From Novosphingobium sp. 9 (GTDB taxonomy: Bacteria > Pseudomonadota > Alphaproteobacteria > Sphingomonadales > Sphingomonadaceae): a stretch of DNA of 64,000 bases. Below are positions 36,989 through 45,259 of this stretch, in pieces. The stretch lies in assembly GCF_025340265.1 (NCBI RefSeq), contig NZ_CP022707.1:2666501-2730500 (forward strand), given 5' to 3'. Numbering within the stretch: the first letter of the stretch is position 1; every line of letters starts with the position of its first letter. The notes under the pieces were generated by a model. That model was given only the letters and a program-made list of their open reading frames with translations. It did not search any database and was not told the DNA's origin. The position numbers and the translations under genes are program-made.

Positions 36989-37567
36989 ATGACACCCTTC
37001 AAGCGCTCCGGTATCTGGAAAGACGTCGTGAACCCGTCCGGCATGGTCGCCGAATTCCGCATGGTGTGGAAGGAGGCGGGGCAGCACCGCTGGCGGATCG
37101 CCGCGCTGTCCGCCGCGACCACCTTCGGGGTGTTCTACCTGATGGCGGGCCAGCAGGGCGAGGCGCCCTACCCCTCGCCCAAGATCACCTGGATTTCCAC
37201 GTTCAAGCCCGGCCGCACGGATGCCGAGATCGAGGCCTCGAACGTCGAGAACCAGAAGCGCAAGGAATTCGTCGAGGCCGCGCAGGCGAAGAACGATGCG
37301 CAAGTGCGCGACCTCTACAAGACGGTCGGCCGCTATTCGGGCATGGACGTCGACAAGATTGTCGCTCAGGCCGATGCCGACAACGCGGCCAAGGCCAAGG
37401 CCGACCAGAAGGCTTTCGAAGCCCGTCAGGCCGAGCGCGCGAAGTACGCCGCCAGCCAGCCCGACGCACAGGAATTTGCCGAGGACGAGAAGCTGGCGAA
37501 GGACGCGAAGGCCGAAGAGAACGCGGCGCCTTCCCCTCACTCTGCCCCCACCAAGACCAACCCGTGA
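36989..37567 (+). CDS. single-pass membrane protein of unknown function
   Basis: A 192-residue protein with one membrane helix at about 35-55 ([20 protein letters not shown]), a conserved-looking segment [20 protein letters not shown], then a long Ala/Lys/Glu-rich helical tail likely to form a coiled coil. Family not recognised beyond resemblance to sphingomonad conserved hypothetical proteins. Its TGA overlaps the GTG start of ribD (GTGA), so the two are translated together. Confidence 0.8.
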   Translation: MTPFKRSGIWKDVVNPSGMVAEFRMVWKEAGQHRWRIAALSAATTFGVFYLMAGQQGEAPYPSPKITWISTFKPGRTDAEIEASNVENQKRKEFVEAAQAKNDAQVRDLYKTVGRYSGMDVDKIVAQADADNAAKAKADQKAFEARQAERAKYAASQPDAQEFAEDEKLAKDAKAEENAAPSPHSAPTKTNP

Positions 37568-38550
37568 ACGCAGGCCCCGTCGAGGATGCGCGCTGGCTTG
37601 CCGCCACCGCCGCCCTTGCCGCGCGCGCCCGGCCGCTGAGCCGCCCCAACCCCGGCGTCGCCGCGCTGGTGGTCAAAGACGGTAGGGTCATCGCGCGCGG
37701 CTGGACGCAAGTCGGCGGGCGCCCCCATGCCGAGGCGATGGCGCTGGAGGCTGCGGGTGCAGCCGCAAGCGGTGCCACGCTCTATGTCACGCTGGAGCCC
37801 TGCGCGCATGTCTCACCGCGCGGTCCTGCCTGTGCCGATCTGGTCGCCGCCGCGCCGCTCGAACGGGTGGTGATCGGCTGCATGGACCCGGACCCGCGCA
37901 CCAGCGGCGCAGGCCTTGCCCGCATCCGCGCCGCCGGGATCGCGGCGGAGCATGTCCCCTCACCGGCGTGCGAGGCCAGCCTTGCAGGCTACCTCGTGCG
38001 GGCGCGGCAGGGGCGTCCGCGCGTCACGCTCAAGCTCGCGCTCTCGCTCGACGGCTGCATCGCCACCGCAGGCGGGGAAAGCCAGTGGATCACCGGGGCC
38101 GAGGCGCGCGCGCATACCCATGCCATGCGGGCGCGCAGCGATGCGATCCTCGTCGGCGGCGCCACCGTGCGCACGGACAATCCCCGCCTCGACGTGCGCC
38201 TGCCGGGGCTGGAGGACCGCTCGCCCGAGCGCTGGGTGCTGACCTGGGGCGCGGTGCCCGAAGGCTGGCACCCCTTGCGCAAACCTGCCGACATCGCCTC
38301 CGCCATGCCCCATGTGCAGGACCTGTTCGTCGAGGGCGGCGCCCGCACCGCTGCCGCGTTTCTGCGCGATGCCCTCGTCGACCGCCTGCTGATCTACCGC
38401 GCGCCGATCCTGATCGGCGGTCGCCCCGGCCTTGCCGACTACGGCCTTGCCGCGCTGCCCATGGCCCATGGCCGCTGGCACCGCACCGACCGCCGCGAAT
38501 TCGGCGCCGATACGCTCGAAATCTACGAAACGCGCGAAAGCCAAGGATAA
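37564..38550 (+). CDS. ribD: bifunctional diaminohydroxyphosphoribosylaminopyrimidine deaminase / reductase
   Basis: A 328-residue riboflavin enzyme with an N-terminal deaminase domain holding the zinc site (PHAEAMAL His/Glu; EPCAH and GPACADL Cys) and a C-terminal reductase domain ([43 protein letters not shown]). It performs steps two and three of riboflavin synthesis from GTP. Its GTG overlaps the preceding stop, and ribE follows after 8 bases. No FMN riboswitch is seen ahead of it. Confidence 0.94.
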   Translation: MNAGPVEDARWLAATAALAARARPLSRPNPGVAALVVKDGRVIARGWTQVGGRPHAEAMALEAAGAAASGATLYVTLEPCAHVSPRGPACADLVAAAPLERVVIGCMDPDPRTSGAGLARIRAAGIAAEHVPSPACEASLAGYLVRARQGRPRVTLKLALSLDGCIATAGGESQWITGAEARAHTHAMRARSDAILVGGATVRTDNPRLDVRLPGLEDRSPERWVLTWGAVPEGWHPLRKPADIASAMPHVQDLFVEGGARTAAAFLRDALVDRLLIYRAPILIGGRPGLADYGLAALPMAHGRWHRTDRREFGADTLEIYETRESQG

Positions 38551-38558
38551 GCTGCCCC

Positions 38559-39176
38559 ATGTTCACCGGAATCGTCACCGCCACCGGCACCATCCGCGAG
38601 GCCCATCAGGCCGGAGACCTGCGCGCGGTGATCGCCTGTCCCTATGACCCCGCCGCGATCGCCATCGGCGCCTCGATCGCGTGCTCGGGCGTGTGCCTGA
38701 CGGTGGTGGAAAAAGGCGGCCGGAAGGGCGATGCCTGGTTCGCGGTGCAGATTTCCGCCGAAACCGTCGCGCGCACGGTACCGGGCCGCTGGGTGGAAGG
38801 CGGCGCGCTCAATCTGGAGCAGGCGCTGAAGCTGGGCGACGAACTGGGCGGCCACATCGTGACCGGCCATGTCGATGGCGTGGGCACCGTATCCTCGGTC
38901 ACGCCCGAGGGCGATTCGCACCGGGTGGTGATCGCCGCACCGTCCGACCTTGCGCCCTACATTGCCGCCAAGGGCTCGGTGACGCTCGAAGGCGTCTCGC
39001 TGACGGTCAATTCGGTGACGGACGAGGCCGACGGCACCTGCCTGTTCGGGCTGAACATCATCCCCCACACCGCAGACGTCACCACGCTCGGCGCGCTGAA
39101 GGCGGGCGATGCGGTGAACATCGAGATCGACGTGCTCGCGCGGTATCTCCAGCGCATGCAGTCGCTGCGGGGCTGA
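38559..39176 (+). CDS. ribE: riboflavin synthase alpha subunit
   Basis: Dismutates two 6,7-dimethyl-8-ribityllumazines to riboflavin and the pyrimidine. The 205-residue sequence starts with the invariant MFTGIV and shows both lumazine-binding repeats (CSGVCLTV and, about 100 residues on, LEGVSLTVNSV, with GHVDGVG between them). It is 8 bases behind ribD. Confidence 0.95.
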   Translation: MFTGIVTATGTIREAHQAGDLRAVIACPYDPAAIAIGASIACSGVCLTVVEKGGRKGDAWFAVQISAETVARTVPGRWVEGGALNLEQALKLGDELGGHIVTGHVDGVGTVSSVTPEGDSHRVVIAAPSDLAPYIAAKGSVTLEGVSLTVNSVTDEADGTCLFGLNIIPHTADVTTLGALKAGDAVNIEIDVLARYLQRMQSLRG

Positions 39177-39251
39177 CGGCCCCACCCGCAGTCCCCCCAT
39201 CTATCGAGCAGAAGCGGGGCGCTCGCCCCTGCACGCCCCCCTTTACCTCCA

Positions 39252-39280
39252 TGTACGGTAGGGGTAGGGGGTATGGGTAT
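39252..39280 (+). promoter_or_regulatory. G-tract operator for the DmeR/RcnR-type repressor
   Basis: Immediately before the regulator start codon lie three G tracts spaced by TA steps (GGTAGGGGTAGGGGGTATGGGT). RcnR/CsoR/DmeR-type repressors recognise TA-flanked G/C tracts, so this is very likely the autoregulatory site covering the ribosome-binding region. Confidence 0.7.
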
Positions 39281-39559
39281 ATGGCCCATCTTCACGAATC
39301 GAATGCCGACCTCATTGCCCGCGTGCGCCGCATCGGCGGGCAGGTGAATGCCGTCGAGCGCGCCCTGTCGGACGAGAGCTCCGACTGCGCGAAAGTCCTG
39401 CATCTGGTGGCGGCGGTGCGCGGCGCGGTGAACGGGCTGCTCGACGAGATCATCGCCGATCACCTCGAAGCGCATGTCGCCCACCCCGACCTCTCCGACG
39501 ACGAGCGCCGTCAGGGCGCGCAAGACCTGCTGGCGGTGATCCGCCGCTATTCCAAATAA
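39281..39559 (+). CDS. dmeR: metal-sensing transcriptional repressor, RcnR/DmeR type
   Basis: A 92-residue all-helical CsoR/RcnR-family repressor. Lined up with E. coli RcnR, whose Ni/Co ligands are His3, Cys35, His60 and His64, it has His3, Cys36, His61 and His65 (MAHLHES…SSDCAKVL…ADHLEAHVAH), so a Co/Ni sensor rather than a Cu sensor. It is followed 12 bases later by a DmeF-type exporter, the known dmeRF pairing. A start 30 bases earlier is possible in frame, but ATG 39281 places His at position 3 as the metal site requires. Confidence 0.92.
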   Translation: MAHLHESNADLIARVRRIGGQVNAVERALSDESSDCAKVLHLVAAVRGAVNGLLDEIIADHLEAHVAHPDLSDDERRQGAQDLLAVIRRYSK

Positions 39560-39570
39560 GGACCCGCGCC

Positions 39571-40527
39571 ATGGCCACCCTTCCCGAGATCGCGGTGCTC
39601 CAGCCGCACGATCACATGTTCCTCGGCGCCTCGCACGACAAGAACGCGCGCCGCACGCTGTGGGTGGTCGCGCTGACCGCCGTGATGATGGTGGGCGAGA
39701 TCGTCGCCGGGTACTGGACCGGCTCGATGGCGCTGCTGGCCGACGGCTTCCACATGGCGACGCACGCGGGCGCGCTGTCGGTCGCCGCCGCAGCCTATGC
39801 CTATGCCCGCCGCCATGCGAGCAGCCCGGCCTACAGCTTCGGGACTGGCAAGGTGGGCGATCTGGCGGGCTTCGCCTCGGCCATGGTGCTGGGAATCATC
39901 AGCCTGGGCATCGGCGTCGAATCGGTGCTGCGCCTGCTCCAGCCGACCGCCGTGGCCTTCGGCGAGGCGACGCTGATCGCGGTCGTCGGCCTTGGCGTGA
40001 ACATCGCCAGCGCCTTTCTGCTGATGGCGGGCGGGCATGATCATCATGGGCATTCTCATGGCCACGGGCATCACGATCACCATCATCATGATCATTCGCA
40101 TGACCATCACCACGGGCACGGTCATGGCGACAACAACCTACGCTCGGCCTATGTCCACGTTCTGGCCGATGCGCTGACTTCGATCTTCGCGATCGCCGCG
40201 CTGGTCGCCGGGCGCTATCTCGGCTGGGTCTGGCTCGATCCGGTGATGGGCATCGTCGGCGCGGTGGTGATCGCGCGCTGGTCGTGGACGCTGATGCGCG
40301 ATACCGCCGCCGTCCTGCTCGACCGTACCGACGCGCATGTCGCCGCCGAAGTGCGCGAACTGGTCGAAGGCCCCGGCGACGCGCGCGTGACCGACCTGCA
40401 CGTCTGGCGCATCGGCCCCGAGGCCCACGCCGCGATCGTCAGCGTCACCGGCACCCTGCCCGCCACCATCCGCACCCGCCTCGCCCCGGTTCACGAACTC
40501 GCGCACCTGACGGTGGAGTGCGGGTAG
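39571..40527 (+). CDS. dmeF: cation diffusion facilitator, DmeF type (Co2+/Ni2+ exporter)
   Basis: A 318-residue CDF transporter with six predicted helices, metal-site motifs HMATHAG / DGFHM and HVLADALTSIFA, and a very His-rich cytoplasmic loop (about residues 152-190: more than 20 His mixed with Gly and Asp) between helices 4 and 5. DmeF proteins expel Co2+ and Ni2+ in exchange for protons. Pairing with the RcnR-like repressor and the G-tract operator supports this metal choice over zinc. Confidence 0.92.
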   Translation: MATLPEIAVLQPHDHMFLGASHDKNARRTLWVVALTAVMMVGEIVAGYWTGSMALLADGFHMATHAGALSVAAAAYAYARRHASSPAYSFGTGKVGDLAGFASAMVLGIISLGIGVESVLRLLQPTAVAFGEATLIAVVGLGVNIASAFLLMAGGHDHHGHSHGHGHHDHHHHDHSHDHHHGHGHGDNNLRSAYVHVLADALTSIFAIAALVAGRYLGWVWLDPVMGIVGAVVIARWSWTLMRDTAAVLLDRTDAHVAAEVRELVEGPGDARVTDLHVWRIGPEAHAAIVSVTGTLPATIRTRLAPVHELAHLTVECG

Positions 40528-40544
40528 GCCTTAGCTCTAAGTCT

Positions 40545-41087
40545 TCAGGCCAGCGGCCCTGCGGCGAAGCTTTCGCGGGTGATGGCGTAGATCACGTGCG
40601 GGCTGGGCACGCCGCAGCGCTCGACCGTGAAATCTCGGCCAGAAAGCACCTCGCCGCCGATCTTCGCCATGGCCTTGCGCGAGACGACATTGTCGGCGCC
40701 GACAAGAAACACGCAAGTCGGGTAATGCGCCAGCGCGTGGGTGAGCATCAGGCGCTTGAACTCGGCATTGTAGCCGGTGCCCCAGAACGCGCGGGAGAGG
40801 AACGACCAGCCGATCTCGATCTCGCCGGAGCCGGTATGCTCGGGCGTACCAAAGCGGCTGGAGCCGATCACCGCACCGCTGGCCTTGTCGACGATGGCCA
40901 GCGCCCCGCCGCCTGCCATGGCATCGGCGAAGAAATCGCGGAACACCGGTTCCTGCCAGCGGTCGTGCGAGGGGTGGACCGCCCAGATCTGGCGGTCCGA
41001 CGCGACGGCGAACAGCGCCGCGTAATCATCCTGGGTGAGCGGGCGGAGGACCAGCCGGTCCCCTTCGAGAACCGGCTGGCGATCCAT
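40545..41087 (-). CDS. GNAT family N-acetyltransferase (RimJ/RimL-like)
   Basis: A 180-residue acetyltransferase with the ERLRL-type opening (LEGDRLVLRPLTQDDYAALF) and the family centre EIEIGWSFLSRAFWGTGYNAEFKRLMLTHA, followed by VGADNVVSRKAMAKIGG. Such proteins acetylate protein N-termini or small molecules; the target cannot be told. Its start is 10 bases after the aminotransferase stop, so the two likely share a transcript. It converges with dmeF across 17 bases. Confidence 0.9.
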   Translation of the reverse strand: MDRQPVLEGDRLVLRPLTQDDYAALFAVASDRQIWAVHPSHDRWQEPVFRDFFADAMAGGGALAIVDKASGAVIGSSRFGTPEHTGSGEIEIGWSFLSRAFWGTGYNAEFKRLMLTHALAHYPTCVFLVGADNVVSRKAMAKIGGEVLSGRDFTVERCGVPSPHVIYAITRESFAAGPLA

Positions 41088-41097
41088 CAGCCGATCC

Positions 41098-42291
41098 TCA
41101 GGCGTCCACAGCCGCGCCGGTGACGTCGGCCACGGCAGCGATGAACTGGTCGATGTTGCCCATGGTCAGACCGGCCACGTTGATGCGGCCCGATGCGGCC
41201 ATGTAGATGCCGTGCTTGGTGCGCAGTTCGAGCACCTGCTCCTTGCTGACCGGAACCATCGAAAACAGGCCGTTCTGCCCGCCCATCGGGGTGAGGTCGG
41301 CCTTGCCCGCGGTGCCAGCCGCGGCCAGCCTGTCGCGCACCTGACGCATGCGGTCACGCATCTGGTCCAGCTCGTCGAGCCACTGCGCGGTCAGCGCCGC
41401 GTCCTGAAGGATCAGGCGCACGGCGGCAGCGCCGTGGTCTGGCGGCTGCGACCAGTTGGCGCGGGCCAGCGAATGGCCGTTCGACATGACGGCGCCCAGC
41501 GTGGCGACGTCGGCGACCATCGCATAGAGCGCGCCGACGCGATCGCGATAGAGGCCGAAGTTCTTGTCGCACGAATAGCACACCAGCGCCTCGGGCACGG
41601 CGGCGAGCACGGTGCGCAGGCCGTAGGCGTCCGCCTCCATGCCCTTGCCGAGGCCCTGATAGGCCAGATCGAGGATCGGCAGGATCTTCGTCTCAGCCAG
41701 CAGCGCGGCGATCTCGTCCCACTGCGCGTCGGTGTAGTCGATGCCGGTCGGGTTGTGGCAGCAACCGTGCAGCAGGATCGCGTCGGCGGGCTGAGCCTCT
41801 GCCAGCGCCTTGCGCAGCGCGTCGATATCGGTGACGCCCTCTGCGGTGGCGTGGGTGAACTCCACGACCTCAAGGCCGATGTCCTTGCAGATCTGCGCGT
41901 GGTTGGGCCAGCTGGGGGTGCCGACGATCAGGCGCTTGACGCCTGCCTTGTGCGCCATCGCCAGCGCGAGGCGCAGCGAGCCGGTGCCGCCGGGGGTCTG
42001 CATGCCCTCGATGCGACCGTCCATGTCGGGGTTCTCGGCACCGAACACGTAAGGCATCAGCGCGCGCACAAAGCCCATGTCGCCCTCGGGGCCGAGGTAG
42101 GCTTTCGAATCCTGCTCGGCGACGAGTTTCGCCTCCGCCGCCTTGATCGCGCCAAACACGGGCGTGTCGCCCTGCCCGGTACGGTAGACACCCACGCCAA
42201 GATCGATCTTGTCGGCGCGCGGGTCGTCGTTGTGGAGCTTGATCAGCGCAAGAAGCGCGTCGGCGGGCTGTTGCTGAAGGTTCGTAAGCAT
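41098..42291 (-). CDS. tyrB: aromatic amino acid / aspartate aminotransferase (class I)
   Basis: A 397-residue PLP enzyme of the AspC/TyrB group: DKIDLGVGVYRTGQGDTPVF near the N-terminus, QTPGGTGSLRLA, HGCCHNPTGIDYT, the PLP-binding Lys in YSCDKNFGLYRDR, and the C-terminal GMFSMV-like segment (QNGLFSMVPVSKEQ). It transfers the amino group between tyrosine, phenylalanine or aspartate and 2-oxoglutarate. A tyrosine route would feed homogentisate to the hmgA-fahA genes at 13.6-16.4 kb. TyrB versus AspC cannot be settled from sequence alone. Confidence 0.9.
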   Translation of the reverse strand: MLTNLQQQPADALLALIKLHNDDPRADKIDLGVGVYRTGQGDTPVFGAIKAAEAKLVAEQDSKAYLGPEGDMGFVRALMPYVFGAENPDMDGRIEGMQTPGGTGSLRLALAMAHKAGVKRLIVGTPSWPNHAQICKDIGLEVVEFTHATAEGVTDIDALRKALAEAQPADAILLHGCCHNPTGIDYTDAQWDEIAALLAETKILPILDLAYQGLGKGMEADAYGLRTVLAAVPEALVCYSCDKNFGLYRDRVGALYAMVADVATLGAVMSNGHSLARANWSQPPDHGAAAVRLILQDAALTAQWLDELDQMRDRMRQVRDRLAAAGTAGKADLTPMGGQNGLFSMVPVSKEQVLELRTKHGIYMAASGRINVAGLTMGNIDQFIAAVADVTGAAVDA

Positions 42292-42393
42292 GGCGGCGGG
42301 GGCTTACTCCCGCAAAACCCGCCATGCAACCGGCGATTTCAGGAAATATTGTTGCGCAAGTCGCAGGCGACGGTTCGGCCTGCGCAAACGCAC

Positions 42394-42440
42394 GAAGGCG
42401 CCGTCTCCCCCTGCCCTGGAAGCGGGGAAACGGCGCCTTC
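42394..42440 (-). terminator. stem-loop terminator after the EipA-like gene
   Basis: GAAGGCGCCGTCTCCCC (42394-42410) pairs with GGGGAAACGGCGCCTTC (42424-42440), one mismatch, between the EipA-like stop and the aminotransferase start. Confidence 0.7.
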
Positions 42441-42474
42441 GCAAAGCACGGTATCGGCGCGAGAAAGGCTCCGA

Positions 42475-43413
42475 TTAGAACGGCAACCAGTTCTGCTTGT
42501 GCGAGAATTTCATGTAACCCATGTTCGCGCCCAAACGCAGACCGGCACCGGCACGCACCGGGATCAGCACCACGTTGCCGCGCCGCAGATAGCTGACGGT
42601 GAAGCCGCCAATCAGATAGGCCTGGCCCTCGCCCGCCGCGAACCGGTGATAAAGGTCGTCCGTATCGTAGAGGTTATAGACCAGCACGAAGGCCGAGCTG
42701 GCATTGGCGCCCGCATCGAATCCGATCGACGGGCCGGTCCAGTAGACCGGCTGGGTGCCCTCGATCTTGTGGTGCAGCGTGCCCGAACCATAGCGCAAGC
42801 CAATCGCCAGCGCGGCGCCCGCCTCGCGCCCGACGATATAGGCATCGGGCTCACCCTGTTTCTTGAGCAGGTCCTTGATCAGGTCGGCGAGGCCCGAGGC
42901 GCCCTTGCCGAACACGCCTTCGGCGGCGCCGATCAGGTCATCCTCGTGATAGGTCTGGTCCGAGCCGGGCTGGCCGGGCGGCGGCGCGACCGGGCCTCCC
43001 TGCTGGGGATAGGCGGGGTTCTGGCTCGGAGCCTGACTCGGCGATTGCACCGGCGGCTGGGCCGGGCTGTTCGGGTTCCAGCCGTTGTCGGTGCTCTGAT
43101 CCAGCGGCTGGGAGGGGTAGACAGAACCGCTGGCCTGCGGCGAAGGCATCTGCGTGCCGTTCGACGCGGGCAGTTCGCCCGAAGAGGTAGTGGACTGGCT
43201 TGTCGTCGACTGACCAGAGGACGCGGTTGCCGGATGGCCGATATCGGCATCAATCGCCTGATCGGGATCGACGGTGCGGACCTGCGCCATCGCCCCGCTC
43301 ACCGGTGCCGCCACGCAGGCGAGCGCGAGCAGCGCGCCGCCGCCGATCTTCGCCCAGCGGCGCAGGCTGCCTCTACGCTCCACGGTTGCCGGAGTGTGCT
43401 GATTGAAACGCAT
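42475..43413 (-). CDS. DUF1134 (EipA-like) envelope protein
   Basis: An exported 312-residue protein with a signal peptide ending AMAQ (about 43), a low-complexity Ser/Gln/Pro linker (about 60-150), then the DUF1134 domain (about 155-312: YIVGREAGAALAIGLRYGSG, IGFDAGANASSAFVLVYNL, YLIGGFTVSYLRRGNVVLIPVRAG). The Brucella member, EipA, is a small periplasmic beta-barrel needed for envelope integrity. The linker is much longer than in Brucella. It is monocistronic, with a stem-loop behind it. Confidence 0.9.
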   Translation of the reverse strand: MRFNQHTPATVERRGSLRRWAKIGGGALLALACVAAPVSGAMAQVRTVDPDQAIDADIGHPATASSGQSTTSQSTTSSGELPASNGTQMPSPQASGSVYPSQPLDQSTDNGWNPNSPAQPPVQSPSQAPSQNPAYPQQGGPVAPPPGQPGSDQTYHEDDLIGAAEGVFGKGASGLADLIKDLLKKQGEPDAYIVGREAGAALAIGLRYGSGTLHHKIEGTQPVYWTGPSIGFDAGANASSAFVLVYNLYDTDDLYHRFAAGEGQAYLIGGFTVSYLRRGNVVLIPVRAGAGLRLGANMGYMKFSHKQNWLPF

Positions 43414-43704
43414 TGAAATCCACCCTTATGTGCCGGACCACCGCAGGTCCGCCCTGCTTGCCGCCGCAGGCCCCGGACAGGAAATCCGAAGGGCGACGGC
43501 GCAGGAAAGTCCACCTTCCATCACAAAGCAACGCGGCTGACCGGGCAATGAACGGTCGGCAGTCCGAGTCGGTTTTGCGGCGGAACGAATCCGCCCGCCA
43601 GTGTGCGCACCGGGCCATCCCCAACAAAAAGCACAATTCTCGCAACAACGCCCCTTGCCGCCCCGCAAACCCCTCGTTATAGGCCGCCTCCTAGCCACTA
43701 GTGC
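43414..43704. other. intergenic region before tRNA-Ser
   Basis: 291 bp without a convincing gene. It must hold the EipA-like promoter (minus) and the tRNA-Ser promoter (plus). No repeat or integration remnant was seen beside the tRNA. Confidence 0.5.
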
Positions 43705-43796
43705 GGAGACGTGGGTGAGTGGCTGAAACCAGCGGTTTGCTAAACCGTCGTGCTCTTAAGGGGGCACCGAGGGTTCGAATCCCTCCGTCTCCGCCA
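43705..43796 (+). tRNA. tRNA-Ser(GCT)
   Basis: A 92-base type II tRNA: acceptor GGAGACG pairs with CGTCTCC, discriminator G and encoded CCA follow. The anticodon loop TTGCTAA gives GCT, the variable arm is long (GTCGTGCTCTTAAGGGGGCACC), and the T loop is GGTTCGAATCC. Confidence 0.97.
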
Positions 43797-43800
43797 TCTT

Positions 43801-43848
43801 CCCGCCTGTCATCGGCGCTTCCCAGAAGGAAGCGACCAGACAGGCGGG
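43801..43848. terminator. long hairpin after tRNA-Ser
   Basis: CCCGCCTGTC pairs with GACAGGCGGG, and inside it CGCTTCC pairs with GGAAGCG. It lies between the tRNA (plus) and the convergent unknown gene (minus). Confidence 0.7.
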
Positions 43849-43869
43849 AGTGATCCTGCGGATCGCACG

Positions 43870-44601
43870 CTACCTGCGGCTTGCACTTTCCAGCCGCGCC
43901 AGCCCTTCCAGCCGGATTTCCAGCGAGCGGCGCCGCACCAGCCCATGATCGCGCAGCCGCGCCAGCGCCAGCCGCGCCGCCTCCACGCCATGGCGCGAGA
44001 GCAGCGCAAGATTGTCCAGCGTCAGCCCCGCACCGCGATCCGTCCGTTCATCAGCCCTCCCATCCCCGCGCCCATCAGCACAGCGCCCGAAGCTGGCGAT
44101 CCGCAGCAGCACCATCGAACCGCGCACCCAGCCGTGCGTGTCGTCGAAAAAGTCGAGGTCCTCGGGCAGCGCCTCCCAGACCGCCAGCACCCGCCGCGAA
44201 AGCGCCGCATCGAAGTGCGCCGCGCCGAAGCGCTGCCACTCGATCGCGTGCGAATCGGGCGCGACGATCCGCGTGCGCCGCAGACAGGCAAGGCCATCCT
44301 GCACCTCTTCGGCAGAGAGCCCGGCGCGGCGCGACACCAGTTCGAGATCCGCGCCCACGGGACCAGGCTGAACGCCGACCAGCGCTTCCAGCACCTGAAT
44401 CCCGGTGCAGGCGGTTTCGTGCGAGAACGGTGCCTGCCGCACCGCCTTTTCCAGCGCGGAGCGGCGCGAGCGCCTTGCCCCCGCCGCGAACTGCCGCGCG
44501 GCATCGAGGAACGCGCGCTCGCGCGAGAGAAACGTCAGCGGCTCGGCATCCAGCCCGGTGCGCCGCGTTCCTGTTCCCTCACCGCTCGTCTCGTTGCGCA
44601 T
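43870..44601 (-). CDS. hypothetical protein with winged-helix-like segments
   Basis: A 243-residue soluble protein that I do not recognise. Two segments look like winged helix-turn-helices (LELVSRRAGLSAEEVQDGLACLRRTRIVAP, about 95-124, and LLSRHGVEAARLALARLRDHGLVRRRSLEIRLE, about 200-232), so a DNA-related role is possible. A short Asp/Gly/Arg-rich stretch separates them. It lies alone between tRNA-Ser and a small conserved gene. Third-position GC matches neighbours, supporting real coding. Confidence 0.7.
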   Translation of the reverse strand: MRNETSGEGTGTRRTGLDAEPLTFLSRERAFLDAARQFAAGARRSRRSALEKAVRQAPFSHETACTGIQVLEALVGVQPGPVGADLELVSRRAGLSAEEVQDGLACLRRTRIVAPDSHAIEWQRFGAAHFDAALSRRVLAVWEALPEDLDFFDDTHGWVRGSMVLLRIASFGRCADGRGDGRADERTDRGAGLTLDNLALLSRHGVEAARLALARLRDHGLVRRRSLEIRLEGLARLESASRR

Positions 44602-44773
44602 GGCATCCTCTCGTCCCTGTCTTCTCCCCTATGCTATATTTCCATGAATACAGTTGCGGCAACAAAAAAGGCCGTCATGCAAAGGCATACCCTCTGCACG
44701 ACAGCCTGCATTTCGAAGATCAGCCGGTCAGACCCGGCCCGATCCTGCGACGATCAGCGATACCGGAGCGACC

Positions 44774-45076
44774 TTATTCCTCGTGAACGAAGGCCAGCCC
44801 GTCACCCGCGCCCAGCTTTTCCTCGCCCCTGAAGATACCGTCGAGGCGGGCGCAGACGTCGCGGCGGAAATCGGCCTGCAGCATCGAGCGCGGCGCGGTC
44901 AGCGCGATCTCGTCGGCGATGGCGTCCTTGATGCGCGAGACGGCGGCATCGTCGAGCACACCGACGCGCTGCAACTCCTTGCACAGCTGCACCAGCCCGG
45001 ACGCGGTCGCCTGCGCGCGCAGGCCCACGTTCTTGAGATCGTAGTGGTGACGCTTGTTGTCGGCAGATGTAGCCAT
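44774..45076 (-). CDS. small conserved hypothetical protein
   Basis: A protein of 100 residues, helical and charged (KNVGLRAQATASGLVQLCKELQRVGVLDDAAVSRIKDAIADEIAL), without membrane segments or recognisable motifs. ATG 45076 has GAGGA five bases before it; a GTG four codons upstream is the alternative. It lies downstream of obgE on the same strand. Confidence 0.7.
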   Translation of the reverse strand: MATSADNKRHHYDLKNVGLRAQATASGLVQLCKELQRVGVLDDAAVSRIKDAIADEIALTAPRSMLQADFRRDVCARLDGIFRGEEKLGAGDGLAFVHEE

Positions 45077-45225
45077 GACAGTCCTCACTCCTCTTTTCGC
45101 GAGTTATGCGAGGAGGATATGCCTGTCAGGGCAGCGTCGCAATCGCTTGTTCGACGATTGTGGCCGGGCCGGTCCCATCGCGGGACCGGGGGTACTTTGA
45201 AACGGCGCGGGCCGGTGCCGCCTCT

Positions 45226-45247
45226 GAAATCGCTCTTTCGCGATTTC
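45226..45247 (-). terminator. possible stem-loop after obgE
   Basis: GAAATCGC and GCGATTTC pair around TCTTTC 13 bases beyond the obgE stop. A second hairpin (CCGGTCCC/GGGACCGG) follows at 45169-45189. Neither has a long T-run. Confidence 0.45.
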
Positions 45248-45259
45248 TCGAACGAACTC

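Noticed and set aside
37400..37570. FMN riboswitch before ribD
   Set aside because: ribD starts inside the stop codon of the previous gene, and no conserved RFN-type pairing is seen upstream.
43680..43800. tRNA-Ser as an integration site of a mobile island
   Set aside because: No integrase, repeated tRNA 3' end or composition change was found next to it.
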